Positions 1-10,830 of a DNA stretch of 39,231 bases are shown one piece after another. Positions within the stretch are counted from its first letter, which is position 1. Each line of letters starts with the position of its first letter. Below the pieces are notes generated by a model. That model saw only the letters and a program-made list of their open reading frames with translations, was not told the DNA's origin and did no database searches. A program made the position numbers and the translations under genes. Source of the stretch: Acanthamoeba lenticulata (lineage: Eukaryota; Discosea; Longamoebia; Acanthamoebidae); the NCBI GenBank assembly GCA_002179805.1, contig NAVB01001204.1, forward strand, positions 1-39,231, in the 5' to 3' direction.

Positions 1-77
1 AATATTTTTAAAAGTTTTATTTTTGTTTAGCCCAAAAATAAAATTATACAAAAAGAAAACGCGTTTTGTGCTCGAGT

Positions 78-2164
78 TTAGGAGGACTTGGCGTGGAGGG
101 CAGGCGAGTTGTAGATGACTGAGTCGCTGGTGTCGTGCACCGACGCCATGACGACGCTGGCAGCCAACGTCACGAAGATGAGCATCACCGACGTCCAGAT
201 CACAATCTGGAACGTGGCGATGTCGTCCGACGAGGCCGGGTTGGTGCCGTTGCCGGTCGAGTTGCCCACGATGAGCCTCAGCACCTCCTCACCCTCGGAA
301 AGCCTGTCGACGACCCCAATCGGGATGTGTGAGCCTTCTTCATATCTTCACCCCAACGAGGGAATTAAAACGCACCGAGCGACGGCAAGAGCCGACATGG
401 TGCCCTCCGTGCAGTGGACCTCGAACGCGGGGAGCGCGGTCGACAGGTGGGCGCAGGCCTCACCCTGAGTCTCGCCGTTGGACACCCAGTTGGTCAGGTA
501 CACCTGCGGGAACACCTTCTTGTCCTGCAAGTATGGTGGTGGCCATGAATGAGCGCTTCCGCCAGAAGGGGAGGACGAGGGCAAAGTGCACTTCGTACAA
601 AGTAGACGGACTCGGCGGCGGTGGCCACGGTCACCTGCTCGAGGAGCTCCTTGGTGGGGTGCGGGACAATGCTGGTGGACACGATCTGCGCGATCGAGCG
701 CCCGTTGTAGAGCGCGTTGATCTGCTCCACGGCCTGTTGTGTGTTTTTGGTTGACGCGTGTGTTAGAATCCAAGTGGTTATCGGTCAATTTATGACCGTA
801 GAACACGAGAGAGAAAACATACGAAGGAGATGGTGGTGGTCAGGATCGAGTGGGCGGCGCGGGCTTCGGCAGACTCACCGCCGTACTTGTGCTCGAGGCC
901 CTGTGCAAGGACGATGATAAGAACGATGACGGTTGTGTACGCAAAATAGAAGAAGAGACTACTACGTACGCGGAGGCTGACGGCAAAGGTGAACAGATCG
1001 GAGGCCTTGTCAGCAACGAGGGCCTGGAGGCGCGCGTCGGTCTTGAGCTGGGCAACGAGCGAGTGGACAAAGCTGAGCTCGGCAAAGAAGCCCGCGACGT
1101 GCTGGTCGGCAAGGTCAAACTCGACACCCTCGACGACAAGGCGCTTGGCGGTGGCATCGTAGGTGCCCAGGCTGGCGACAAAGGCCTCAACGGAGGCGAA
1201 CGAGAAGGCGAGCTTCTCAGAGGCGGCGGTCTCATAGACGCTGGCGAAGGTCTGGGCGTCGGCGTCCCAGTAGAGGGCGTGGTTGTTGTGGTCAGCGGGG
1301 AGGACGGCCGTCTTGGCAGACAGCGCGGTGGCGACCATGCGGCACGTAGCGGCGGACACGACGAGCGAGTTGCCACCAAAGGCAGCCGTCACGAGGTCCT
1401 GAAGGGAGGCAGCGCGGGCACCGGTCATGCCGTTGCTGTAGGCAGACACAACCTCGCCTGCACATGTAGAAAAATCAAAAACGAACGAATTGTAAGCTAT
1501 TGGAACCACAAGCGAATTGGACAACAAAGGCTACAGTGTGGGCCTGACATACGTTGGACCTGGTCGAACCACCTACGCTGGATGATGCCGTGCTTAGAGG
1601 GGTTCGAGCCAGTCAGGATGGAAGTGAGCTTGGCAATCGAGTCAGAAGGATAGGCCTCCGAGGTGAGAGCCACCTTGCCTATTACATGGACATGAGCGAA
1701 GAGGTCAACAGTGAAACACAAAAATTCAATAATTGCAAATTGAAGGTACCGGAAGCGCTGCTGGACTGCACGAAGAAGAGGACGTTGGCGCGAGGAAGAT
1801 CAAGGAAGTTGACGCGGGGGAAGGCATTCCTATCAGCGTCCGGGTTCAAAGGGGCCACACCCATGAGGTGAGCAACGAGATCGGCAACAGAGGTCTCGGG
1901 AAGCGAGGTTTCGCTGAGGTCGACATTCTTGCCCATCAGGGTCAAGTACGTCTGGCCGGCAGTGTAGCCCTGCAAACGATGCGATGGTTAACATACAAAA
2001 ATAAAAATAAAAAATGAGCGAAGGTATCATGTATGTACCTTCTGCCTGAGCACGAAGTCGCCGCTCCTACCGGGGTAGTGGCCGTTCACCACATCCGCGG
2101 GAAGAGCAAGGGTGGAAATGAGCGAAAGGGCGAGGAACAGGGCCACGGCAATAGAGCGCTGCAT
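78..2164 (-). CDS. ATP6AP2: ATP6AP2-like (prorenin receptor) V-ATPase accessory protein
   Basis: Eight exons on the minus strand: 2164-2039, 1969-1750, 1678-1553, 1457-970, 900-823, 733-599, 524-376 and 303-78. They give 515 residues. The N-terminus is a signal peptide (about residues 1-21). The lumenal part contains family-like stretches such as FLDLPRANVLFFVQ and LEHKYGGESAEARAAHSIL, which align with the ATP6AP2 ectodomain. A single membrane helix (about 470-492, FQIVIWTSVMLIFVTLAASV) precedes a short tail with DSVIYN, matching the conserved DSIIY tail of the animal protein. ATP6AP2 supports assembly of the V-ATPase Vo sector in the ER and endolysosomal membranes. The protein is longer than animal ATP6AP2 (about 350 residues), mainly in the lumenal region, so the middle is only loosely alignable. 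All introns are GT-AG. Its start lies 181 bp from the divergent nicalin start, so the two probably share a promoter region. Confidence 0.82.
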
Positions 2165-2345
2165 CGCGTTGGCCAAGATGAAAATGCAAAATGGCAGAAG
2201 CTAGATGCTCCTCTTCTCCGCTCAGCCAGACAACGCAAACGCGCTTTCCTGGCGCCACCTTAATGATGACCATTTCTTTGCGATTTTCTTTTCCACCCAG
2301 ACAGGGGAGAATTGGGCGCTCAGATCCTTCTTCCGATTTGACGAG
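2165..2345. promoter_or_regulatory. Shared divergent promoter region of ATP6AP2-like and nicalin genes
   Basis: Only 181 bp separate the two start codons, which point away from each other. The stretch holds a pyrimidine-rich run (cctccgccgc, cttctccgct) but no clear TATA box. The bidirectional promoter role is inferred from the layout. Confidence 0.5.
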
Positions 2346-4386
2346 ATGGTGGGTCATGGCAGTGCGCCTTCGCCCCTCCGCCGCACGCTCTTCATTGTGC
2401 TCTATTTCTATCTTTCCTTCTTGCTCGATTTCTCTGCCGGTCTCTACTCCTTCGATGTATTCCGCATGATTCAGTACGATAAGGCTGGTGCTCCCTTTGG
2501 CTCGCAACGAACGGGCGTGAGCTTGCAGGCCGTATCCATTTCAGCCGATTTTGCCCGCAAGATGGTTGTTGCGCCCTACGATCAGGTCGACATGACCCTC
2601 ATCGAGGACGCGAATACCAAAGCCGGTGGGTTACTGATTTTACTGCCGCCTCGAGATGTCAAACTACAGCGCGGGGTGATAGACAAATGGATTGAGGTCG
2701 AGGCTCAGCTCAATACGCGGGAGCTTCGCATTCCGGTCTACTTTGCAGTCGTGACGCCAGAGATCGAAGAGGCCTTGAGCACCATCACCACTGCCGGCAG
2801 TGAGCAGGCCCTCGTGAGCGGCTTCCTCAGCTCCATCTACTCCGACGAGTACGTCGTCGTTGCGAGCCCCGCCGATCCCTCAGCCATCAAGGGCGTGACG
2901 CTCAACAACTTCCAGGTACGACTGCCAAACTTTTGACCCGTTAGACGTCTCTCTTCCTCGTCGACCGTAACATGCCACTTCATGTTTCTGTAAATTCGAG
3001 ATAATCAATCATAAATCTCACATTATTCATTCACGCGATCTCGTTTACTGCAGGGCTGGATCCCGGCGAGCGCGCACGAGGACGAGACTGGCAACACAGT
3101 GTCGTCGGACCAGGCCCTGACCATCGCCCTTGTCGCTCACTACGACACGCTTGGCGTAGCGCCCGAGCTGGCCAGCGGCGCTGACGCTAACGGCAGTGGC
3201 GTGGCGGCCCTCCTCGAGCTCGCCCGCCTCTTTGCCAAGCTCTACTCTGGCGTGCGCACGCAGGTACTCAGCCGCCTAAGCGCGCATGTGTTCGCGTGCG
3301 CTCACCACCTCGTCTGGCTGCGCGTGTTTACCTTAAACAGGGCAAGTACAACCTGCTGTTGTTGCTGACGGCCGGCGGCCGGCTCAACTTCGCCGGTGCG
3401 CGCGCGTGGGCCGACCAAGCCGACTCGCGGCTGATGGCGTCGATCAAGTTCGCCGTGTGCCTCGACGCCCTCGCCGCCGGGGACCGGCTCTACATGCACT
3501 CGTCTCGGTCCCTCAAGGACCAGAACGTCGCCTTGTTCCTCAACGTACGCGCGTGTGTTGTGGTGTGTGTCGTATTTTGTGCGTGTAGCTCATAATGCGG
3601 GTGGCAGAGCCTGGAGGCGGCGGGTAAGCTCGAGGGCGTCGAGGTGGAGTTTGCGGCCAAGAAAATCAACCTGAGCGACCCCAACATCGCGTGGGAGCAC
3701 CAGGTCTTTGCGCGCAAGGGCATTCCCGCCATCACCCTGTCTCACTTCCAGCAGCCTGCGAGCGGCCTCTTTGCCCGCTCGTCCGTGCTCGACACCACGT
3801 GCGTTCCCGCTTTTCCCTCTTCTGTGCGCCACATGCGCGCTCACACGCGCACGTCGTGCACAGGAGCCAAATCGACATGGACGTGTTCACGCGCAACGTG
3901 AAGGTGGTGGGCGAGGCGCTGGCGCGCTACGTCTACCAGCTGTACGAGCACGCGGGCGCGCTGCTCGAGGGCACGCACGCGCTGCACGCCGACCACCTGC
4001 GCGCGTGGCACGCCACCGTGTCGGGCATCCCGCGCGTGCAGGCCTACGTGGCCCCGGCCTCGCCACTGTACACGGCGCTCGAGCGGGCGCTGGGCGAGCA
4101 CGCTGAGGTCACTCGCCAGTCCCTCCCGTGGGACGGCGATGTGGTGCCGGCCGCGCCCAACACCAACAACAAGAAGGCCAACGCAGCGCCCTCGGTGGTG
4201 TTCTACCAGCCGACGACCGCGACGCTGGCCGTGCACAAGGTCAAGCCGGGCACGTTTGACCTCCTGCTCACGGTGGTCATTGCCTCCTACCTGGGCCTCC
4301 TCTACGTCTATTTCAAGGGCGTCACGGAGAGCATGCGGCAGCTTCAGGGCCTCTTCGCCAGCCGACTGGACAAGAAGAAGAGGTGA
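2346..4386 (+). CDS. NCLN: Nicalin (NCLN), ER membrane M28-fold protein
   Basis: Five exons: 2346-2915, 3054-3263, 3341-3544, 3608-3798 and 3864-4386, giving 565 residues (human nicalin is 563). A signal anchor covers about residues 10-32. The family signature follows: YSFDVFRMIQYD, then VAHYDTLGVAPELASGADANGSGV and LLELARLFAKLYS in the M28-type aminopeptidase fold, FVLCLD-like FAVCLDALAAGD, and AWEHQVFARKGIPAITLSH. A C-terminal membrane helix (about 523-543, FDLLLTVVIASYLGLLYVYF) ends in a basic tail. Nicalin is a catalytically inactive relative of nicastrin. With NOMO and TMEM147 it forms the BOS complex that helps multipass membrane protein insertion at the ER translocon. ATG 2346 was chosen because it places a signal peptide directly before the conserved start of the lumenal domain. 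An upstream in-frame ATG at 2205 sits too close to the divergent neighbour. Confidence 0.93.
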
Positions 4387-4508
4387 AGAGCAATGCGTTC
4401 GCCCAAGAACCGCGCGTCGTGTGTAGCCTGGCAAACAATGGCACAAAAAAATAAAATAAAATAAAATTATAAACACGTGAAATTTTGTTTTTTGCTGAAA
4501 GCGGATGC

Positions 4509-4518
4509 CTATATATGG
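4509..4518 (+). promoter_or_regulatory. TATA-like box upstream of Ras gene
   Basis: The sequence ctatatatgg lies about 130 bp upstream of the Ras start codon, in an AT-richer spacer. The match is by eye only and the transcription start is unknown. Confidence 0.4.
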
Positions 4519-4647
4519 CCTTCCAATGACGTGCAAGCATGTGTTCTAAAAATAGCTACCAATCACGCCCCTCAGTCTCCAGTAGAAAAGCGGGAGTGTC
4601 TCTTGGGCATTCATACACAAAGTAAACGAGCCAAGAAAACGAGCACG

Positions 4648-5232
4648 ATGAGCGCCAACCACACTATCGAATACAGGCTTGTCGTTTTGGGCGGTGGCGG
4701 TGTTGGCAAGTCAGCGCTCACCATCCAGCTGGTAGGCCACCAGTTCATGGACGAGTACAACCCTACCATTGAGGACTCCTACCGCATGCAGGTGGCCATC
4801 GACGGCATCACATGCCTGCTCGACATCCTTGACACTGCTGGCCAGGAAGAGTACAGCGCCATGAGGGACCAGTACATGCGAACAGGGCAAGGCTTCCTCT
4901 GTGTCTACTCAATCACGTCGCGCTCCTCCTTCGAGGAGCTGGCCCTCTTCCGCGAGCAGATACTGCGCGTAAAGGAGGCCGAGGATGTCCCGATGGTGAT
5001 CGTCGGCAACAAGTGCGACCTCGAAGCCTACCGACAAGTGACTACGGCCGAAAGCGCTGACCTTGCCAAGGCGTTTGGTTGCCAGTTGTTCGAGACGTCA
5101 GCTAAGTCGCGGATCAACGTGGAAAAGAGCTTCTTCGGTTTGGTGCGCGAAATCCGGAAACGACAGGACCTGGAGCAGCCCCTCAAGCGACCAGGCAAGA
5201 AGCTCCTGGCAAAGAAGTGTTCCCTCTTCTGA
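4648..5232 (+). CDS. ras: Ras-family small GTPase (canonical Ras subfamily)
   Basis: A single exon encodes 194 residues. All Ras G-motifs are intact: P-loop GGGGVGKS (residues about 15-22), switch [11 protein letters not shown], switch [25 protein letters not shown] and ETSAK. The protein ends in a polybasic stretch ([11 protein letters not shown]) followed by the CAAX box CSLF, so prenylation and plasma-membrane anchoring are expected. Effector loop and switch II are essentially identical to animal Ras, unlike Rap or Ral. The glycines and glutamine mutated in oncogenic Ras are all wild type. The gene has no intron although almost all neighbours are split many times. ATG 4648 gives the usual short N-terminal extension; the frame is open further upstream to 4477 but that part resembles nothing. 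Confidence 0.96.
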   Translation: MSANHTIEYRLVVLGGGGVGKSALTIQLVGHQFMDEYNPTIEDSYRMQVAIDGITCLLDILDTAGQEEYSAMRDQYMRTGQGFLCVYSITSRSSFEELALFREQILRVKEAEDVPMVIVGNKCDLEAYRQVTTAESADLAKAFGCQLFETSAKSRINVEKSFFGLVREIRKRQDLEQPLKRPGKKLLAKKCSLF

Positions 5233-5629
5233 GGCGCTCAGCCTCCATATAGAATATGTACAGACACTTGTAAATAATACACTCCACTCAACGCTTTAAC
5301 CTAGCGGGGCAGCTCTGTGCGTTTCTGTACGTCAGCTGGTCTCTTTCTTTTATGACTGGGCGCACTAAGGAGGTATTGTCTCGTACGCGTTTGATCCAGG
5401 GCTTGCGTCTACGCCACCATCGCTGCCGACAATGGGCATTGTAGCTTGAAAGCCTCGTGATATGCCGTCATTAAGTATCAAAATGAATCTGACAATAAAT
5501 GTTGAACGTTTATTTCTAAACGATCGTAGCTTTATAGCCTCGTGATCATGGAGACTGAAGCAGCGGGAAGGGAACAATTTTTTGGTATCTAAATAAACGA
5601 GACAAAAGTGTTCGTCCCACGCATCGAAC
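5233..5629. other. Intergenic spacer between Ras gene and tRNA-Ala
   Basis: About 400 bp, AT-richer than the flanking exons. It should hold the Ras 3' UTR (AT-rich around 5255-5300) and the 5' flank of the tRNA gene. No convincing ORF, structured RNA or repeat was seen. Confidence 0.6.
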
Positions 5630-5702
5630 GGGGGTGTAGCTCAGATGGTAGAGCGCTCGCTTAGCATGCGAGAGGTAAAGGGATCGATACCCTTCTCCTC
5701 CA
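5630..5702 (+). tRNA. tRNA-Ala (anticodon AGC)
   Basis: The 73-nt cloverleaf has acceptor GGGGGTG/CTCCTCC with discriminator A, a D-arm GCTC-AGATGGTA-GAGC, an anticodon arm CTCGC-TTAGCAT-GCGAG with AGC at 5663-5665, and a T-arm AAGGG-ATCGATA-CCCTT. The acceptor stem contains G3:U70, the classic alanine identity element. One T:T mismatch is present at position 6:67. The A-box and B-box regions are recognisable and there is no intron. A run of six T follows, as expected for a polymerase III terminator. Confidence 0.95.
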
Positions 5703-5704
5703 AT

Positions 5705-5710
5705 TTTTTG
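5705..5710 (+). terminator. RNA polymerase III T-run terminator of tRNA-Ala
   Basis: A run of T begins 3 nt downstream of the tRNA discriminator base (5702), typical of polymerase III termination. Confidence 0.8.
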
Positions 5711-5797
5711 GAGCCAAATGCGGCCTGAACTCCCCAAACTGCGCAAACTGAGTTTTTTCGTGGACGGTTCATTCATCTTTAGCCTCATCTGCACACC

Positions 5798-6593
5798 ATG
5801 CCACGCCGCCCAAGGAAGCACACGCGAAAGAAGGTTAGGTTTAACCCGAAGAAGAACAAGAAGAACATTCAGTTCGAGGATGCGGAGATCCGAAAGCGTT
5901 GGGACAAGAGCAAATCGCCGCATCAAAATTATCAAAATCTCGGGTTTCAATTCATCCACCCTTGAAGCTTTTCCCGCGCTCAAGAACCCATGCATCTCAC
6001 TCGTTGCAAATATGCAGGCTGCAACTGGACCCTAATGCAACCACCGCGACCACGCCGGCGGAGAATCCCATTCGTGCGCATTCCACTCATCTTGATGCGT
6101 GATGACCGCGTGCTGCTCACCACGTTGTTGCAACAGAGTTCAACATTCAGGAGCCAGCGCCACGACCAAAGGACAAGCGAATGACCAAGATGGAGGAGTT
6201 GTACTACAAGGCGCTCGTCGACAAACATGGCACCAACTGGAAGGTCAGCTGCGTCTTCTTCATCTTTTGCGCTTGCAGCCACCTGCCTGGCATGGCACCG
6301 CCCCTGACTTGTGTGTTGCGGGCGGGTCGATCGCTGCACAGGCGATGGAGAGGGACATCAAGTTGAACTACAACCAACTGACGGAGACGCGGCTCGAGCG
6401 GCGGGGCACGTTCTACATCGAGGCCTACCGCAAGCCAGCGGAGGAATACCGCAAGCGAAAACTGGAAGCTCTCCAACAGCACGAAGACGAGGATGACGAG
6501 GAGGACGATGAGGAAGAGGACGGTGAGGCAGATGAAGGAGAGGAAGAAGACGGTGATCAAGACGAGGATGACGAGGAGGAAGGCGACGAGTGA
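5798..6593 (+). CDS. NOP16: Nop16-like nucleolar ribosome biogenesis protein
   Basis: Four exons: 5798-5943, 6018-6073, 6137-6243 and 6342-6593, giving 186 residues (human NOP16 is 178). The N-terminus is basic (RRPRKHTRKK). The Nop16 signature follows: IRKRWDKSKSPHQNYQNLGL then DPN, equal to the W-D-x(2)-S-x(2)-QN-x(3)-GL-x(2)-DPN block. The second conserved block is MTKMEELYYKALVDKHGTNW, KAMERDIKLNYNQLT and the RRGTFYIEAY region. The C-terminus is a long Asp/Glu tail (about residues 145-186). Nop16 is a 60S pre-ribosome assembly factor in the nucleolus. The first donor (gtttca) is weaker than usual in this window, but using it restores the conserved GLxxDPN block across the junction. The gene starts less than 100 bp after the tRNA. 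Confidence 0.85.
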
Positions 6594-6781
6594 TCGCCTT
6601 CACCATCGTAAAAATTAAAACAAAAATAAAAATATAAACAAGAAAATAAAGGAGAAAAGTCATGCCCCTTGCGGGTTTGGCGCCAAAACGAGCTGTTGAA
6701 AAACGGTCGTGGCCCGCCTTCTTCGGAGCTGCGCGCGGACGCTGACCATAAAGGCGGGAGCAAACAAACGCACGAAAGAAG

Positions 6782-7606
6782 ATGGAATTGCTACCCAATC
6801 CTGAGCAGATGAAATACTTGCTGCGTTCGCCGAGACGGCCGGACACACTCCGCATCTCTCCTCGCCACCACTACCGGATAAAGCGGCGTGATAGAAGGTG
6901 CAGTTCGCCACCATCTCTCAAGCATGGCCTCAATTTAACTTTCTTTCTTAGTGATGAGCAAGAGAGCGCCTCGCAAAAGGTTACCGGCAGCCGGGGCCAG
7001 GTCCTCTACCACAAGAAGAAGCGGACAGAACAGTTTATGCGCACGGAAGTCAATCACCGCGTGATGACGAAGGCCGAGCTGGCCCAGTGGGAGCGGGAGA
7101 TGGACGCCGCCCCGGCCGCAGCATCCACAGCACCAGCTTGCGCCGGTGTGAGCGCTGCTCCCATCCCCGTCGACGTGGTCCAGCGGACTGCTCTGCTGCG
7201 CGAGAAAGAGAACGTCGACTTCATTCTCAACAACGAAACGTTCGAGCTTGTGGAAGAAGAAGCCTCTCCTGCGCCCAGACGAACTCATAGCCCGCTACGG
7301 CTTGAGGTCGACGCCAGCGTCATTGCGCCTCCCACGCCCAATGACTCCCTGATGGCGGCCTCGATCATCGATCCCCTCTCGCCCGGTCCGGGCAACATAT
7401 CGATCATCGTTCCCTCGTCGAGCCGATCCCGTGCGTCGACGGCTGCTGCCTCCTCGACAAGGAAGGGCCTCAGCATGGCCTCGCACGTCGCCGATCCTCT
7501 CACACCCGTGGTCTCTCGGCCAGTCCCGGCGCGGCGCTACGCACGCCGAGCCAAGCCCAAGCCCACATGCCAGCTCAGCACCATCATCACGTCTCCTCTC
7601 ATCTAA
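6782..7606 (+). CDS. Hypothetical protein with Ser/Pro motifs
   Basis: The frame is open throughout, but a 54-nt stretch (6898-6951) has a gtgcag donor and a pyrimidine-rich acceptor (aactttctttcttag), so it is probably an in-frame intron. Exons are then 6782-6897 and 6952-7606 (256 residues). I do not recognise the family. A basic region (HKKKRTEQFMRTEVNHRVMTK, about 70-90) is followed by a low-complexity Ala/Ser/Pro part with several proline-directed sites (THSPLR, PPTPND, DPLSPG, DPLTPV). The pair ASIIDPLSPG and ASHVADPLTPV looks like a short internal repeat. Clustered SP/TP sites suggest a cyclin-dependent or MAP kinase substrate, which is inference only. Confidence 0.65.
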   Translation: MELLPNPEQMKYLLRSPRRPDTLRISPRHHYRIKRRDRRCSSPPSLKHGLNLTFFLSDEQESASQKVTGSRGQVLYHKKKRTEQFMRTEVNHRVMTKAELAQWEREMDAAPAAASTAPACAGVSAAPIPVDVVQRTALLREKENVDFILNNETFELVEEEASPAPRRTHSPLRLEVDASVIAPPTPNDSLMAASIIDPLSPGPGNISIIVPSSSRSRASTAAASSTRKGLSMASHVADPLTPVVSRPVPARRYARRAKPKPTCQLSTIITSPLI

Positions 7607-7725
7607 ACTTTTTAATTTTATCATTTTTTCGATTTTAAGTCTTTTTTATTCTTCACATTGAAAATAGTGCCATGTAAATACTTTTTGCTTTTTTTAAGTA
7701 ATAAAATAAAAATTCCAAGTAACAA

Positions 7726-10660
7726 CTAGAAGGAGAGGCCCAAGGACGAAGAGGACGAGGAAGAGGTCGGGATCTGGCGGAGGGACGCATAAAAGTTGGC
7801 GCACGGGGCGTGGTAGGGTGTCTGTTGCAGCGCGATCTGGGCGTCGCGCGGCCCGACCGGCGCCAGGCAGAGCGGACAGCAGTGCAGGCCGCCCCCGCTC
7901 GCGCGTGCGTCGCTCCGCTCCTGCTGCTCTTGCCAGCGGTCGAGGTCGCCCACGGGCTTGAAGTTGAGGCCGGCGAGGACCTCCTTGAATACGACCCACG
8001 CGGTCTCGATCTCTGGCGCCAGCGTGCGCGCCACGTCGGCCTCCCAGCGCTGGCCCAGCCGCCGGGCGATCTTGTACACCTCGCACAGCCCAAGCAGGTA
8101 GGCGTCGACCCGCTCGGCGCGGAGAGTCGACGACAGCAGCGCCGTGTTGGTCACCTCCACCAGCTGCTGGAAGATCGTCGCCCCTGTGTTGCGTTTTAAG
8201 TGTCAGTCAGTAAAATGATTCATGTTCATCTCCCTGCAGTTGATGATGACGATGGTGGGGGAGGAGCGCACCCTGCTGCAGGTGAACGAGGGCTTGGCGC
8301 ATGGCCTGCTCCTGCCAGTCGACCTCGGCGCGCGTGGGCCGCTCGTGGCTGCCGTTGAACGACGCAAAGCCTCCAAACTCGGATGAAGTCGAGTCCTCGT
8401 CGTTGGCCTTTCTCGTGGAGGAGGACAGCGCGCGCCGCGGGTCGGGCGAAGGCAGCAGCGGTATGCCTCCGGCGCCGGCCGGCGCAGACGATGATGAGAA
8501 CGGAAAGGAGTCCGACGCGGGGCCTGCGATGGGGACCGCGGCCGAGGCCGAGAACAGCGGCAGCGACGGCGACGGTGCCGAAAGCGGGGCCGTGGCTGTT
8601 GATGAAGCCAACGACGATGCCGACGAGGCGGGTCGCGAGGCAAACGACGTCCATTCGTCCTCTTCATCGTCTTTGGCGGTGACAGTGCTCTCACCGACGC
8701 TGGCGGCAGCCAATGGCTGGACGTCGACGGCAGCGGCCATCATCGGGGCGGCGGCCATCGTCTCGGTGCCACCGGCCGCGGCGTAGGAGGACATGGCCAG
8801 CATCTGCTGCTGGTAGAGGGCCATGTTGTACTCGGCCATCGACATGGACCCGCCCTGCAAGGCCGTTGCCGCGCTTGCGGCGTCGAACGTCGCCGGCGCA
8901 AAGCCAAACAGCTGCCCTCCGGCGGCGAAGCCGTCGGCGACGATGACCGACGGCGGAGCCTCGGGGGCCGCCATCGTCATCGTGGCCGTCGTCGCATTGC
9001 GCTCCGAGACAAAGTCGCCAAACTCGTCGTCCTCTTCGAAGGCGGTGCTCGGCTGGCTGGTGGCCACGGGGGCCTCGACAGCGATGGTGGCAAAGATGTT
9101 CTTGTACGAGTCGTCGTTCCAGTTGAAGGCACGCGCGCTCTGGCCGGCAGCCCCTGACACGGGCTGGGCAGCCAACGTGGGCTGGGCAGCCGACGCGGGC
9201 TGAGCAGTCAACGTTGTGGGGTGCTTCTTCGCCGCCTCGCCTGCCAGCGTGCGCTTCTCGAGGTTGGAGAACTTGGCCATGAGCGCGTCGAGGCCAGTCG
9301 TCGCGGGAGACGCTGCGGCCGTGGCCGTGGCTGTGGCCGCGGTCGTCGCCACCGTCGGCGCTGGAGCGCTGTGGTCGGGCTTGGGCGCGGTCGCGAAGCT
9401 CCAGTCGTCCTCTGGCGGCTCAGAGGGGATCACCGTCGGCGGCTGCGATGCTGCCGGCTGCTGCGTCGAGGCCGGCGGGCCGGGAGTCGCCGCGGCGACG
9501 ACGGGAGCGGCGATGCTCGTCAGCGGAGAGGTCGGCGGCGCAGAGGCCGCAGACGAAAAGAAGAGGTCAAAATCGGCTCGTCCGGATGGTGCTGGTGATG
9601 ACGCCAGTGACGCCGACGGCGCAACAGCAGAAGATGGTGACGAGGAGGGCGGAACAGTCGTGGGCGCCGACGTTGGCGCGCTGCCGAGCGGAAGCGAGGG
9701 CGTCACAGATGGCGTGGCAGCTGCCGCCATGGAGGAGCCCGTGAACGACAGCGAAGGAGAAGGCGATGGCATCGCAGGCGCAGGCGCGGTCGCGGCGGGC
9801 TTGGGCGCTGAGACGAATTCGTCGAACTCGGCCGAGAGCGACGCAGCCGAGCCCAGAGAGCTAGCCGGGGCGGCGCCCATGGGCTCCAGCAGTCCCAGGC
9901 TCGACGCTCCAGCGAGAGGCCCCGTCGTGGGCCGCGTGGGCCCGCTGGCGAGCGCGTTGAGGCTGGGGCGCTTGGGCACAGGGGCTGGTGCGGTGGCTGC
10001 CGGGGCCGCTGGAGCCATGGTGGTGGCTGCGGGCTTTAAAATGGAGGAGAAAAAGCTGTTCACCGTCGCCGAGCTTGAGCCAGCAGACGGCGTTGCGCTC
10101 AAGGACGAGAAGGCCAGCGTAGACGACGCAGAAGAGGAAGAGGAGGACGCAGGGGAAGGCGAGAGCAAGGAGGAAGAAGATGACAATGCAGCAAACGGCG
10201 AAGGGGTCGGCGTCAGGGAGGCTCCAGCGGTGTGGCCCAGCGGGGCCAAAGGTACAGCGCCACCAAAGGTGGTGGCCGCAGGGACGGTGGCAGAGGGGGC
10301 AAAGGCTGACGCAAACTCACCAAAGTCGTCAGCCGACGCGGAGGCCTGTGCGGGTGCGGCTTGCGCCTCGGGCGTGCTGTACTGCGCGTACATCCCTGCA
10401 GCTGGCATCTGCTTGGTGGTCAGGTTAAGCAGCAACGCCCACAGAAACAAGCGAAGTTTTCCTACCTGGTACATCGCAGCCTGTTGCATGGCTGCCCAGT
10501 ACTGCTGTTGCTGCTGGTAGATGGCGGCGGGATCGCCTGCAGCAGGATTTACGCCATAATTACTGTAGGCTCCCTGACCCCATGCAGAACTGGCTGCTTG
10601 ATTCATCGGCATGCCTGCTGTGGGAGCTGCATAATAGTAGTAATTTTGTGGATTCGACAT
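7726..10660 (-). CDS. SYNRG: Gamma-synergin-like AP-1 accessory protein
   Basis: Three exons on the minus strand: 10660-10466, 10408-8272 and 8183-7726, giving 929 residues. The first intron is 57 nt and keeps the frame open. The N-terminus is Tyr/Gln/Ala-rich. The middle is a long Ser/Ala/Pro linker with repeated acidic-aromatic motifs: DDFGEFASAF, FDEFVSAP, DFDLFFSS, DDEFGDFVSE, DDWSFATA, DEWTSFASR and SEFGGFASF. These resemble the DFxDF-type motifs by which synergin and p56 bind the gamma-ear of AP-1 and GGAs. The C-terminus (about 778-929) aligns with the end of gamma-synergin: YLLGLCEVYKIARRL, then a cysteine pair CPLC and YHAPCANFY. No EH domain is visible. Expected role: clathrin/AP-1 traffic at the trans-Golgi network. 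Its start faces the DCAF12-like gene. Confidence 0.78.
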
Positions 10661-10830
10661 GTTCCCATGCGTGAGCTTGCAATGCTCGCGCTTCCTTCGC
10701 CACAAAGGAAAAACAAGATAAAATACAAAAAAATAAAAAAATAATAAAGATCAAAATTTCTGCAGGCAAACACAAGCAACAGGATGGCCCTCGTCCTTCA
10801 GCTACTTGACTACCAGAGAAGAGCAATCAC
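10661..10830. promoter_or_regulatory. Divergent promoter region of synergin-like and DCAF12-like genes
   Basis: The 170-bp spacer contains an A-rich core (10713-10750: aaaaacaagataaaatacaaaaaaataaaaa). Within it ATG 10784 begins a 16-codon upstream ORF on the plus strand that stops at 10832-10834, overlapping the presumed DCAF12-like start. No defined factor sites were recognised. Confidence 0.45.

Noticed and set aside
4477..4647. N-terminal extension of Ras
   Set aside because: The frame is open but contains a TATA-like box and resembles no Ras N-terminus; ATG 4648 fits the family.
9216..10520. 434-residue open frame on the plus strand
   Set aside because: It is the GC-rich shadow of the synergin-like exon on the opposite strand; Gly/Ala/Asp low complexity with no family motif.
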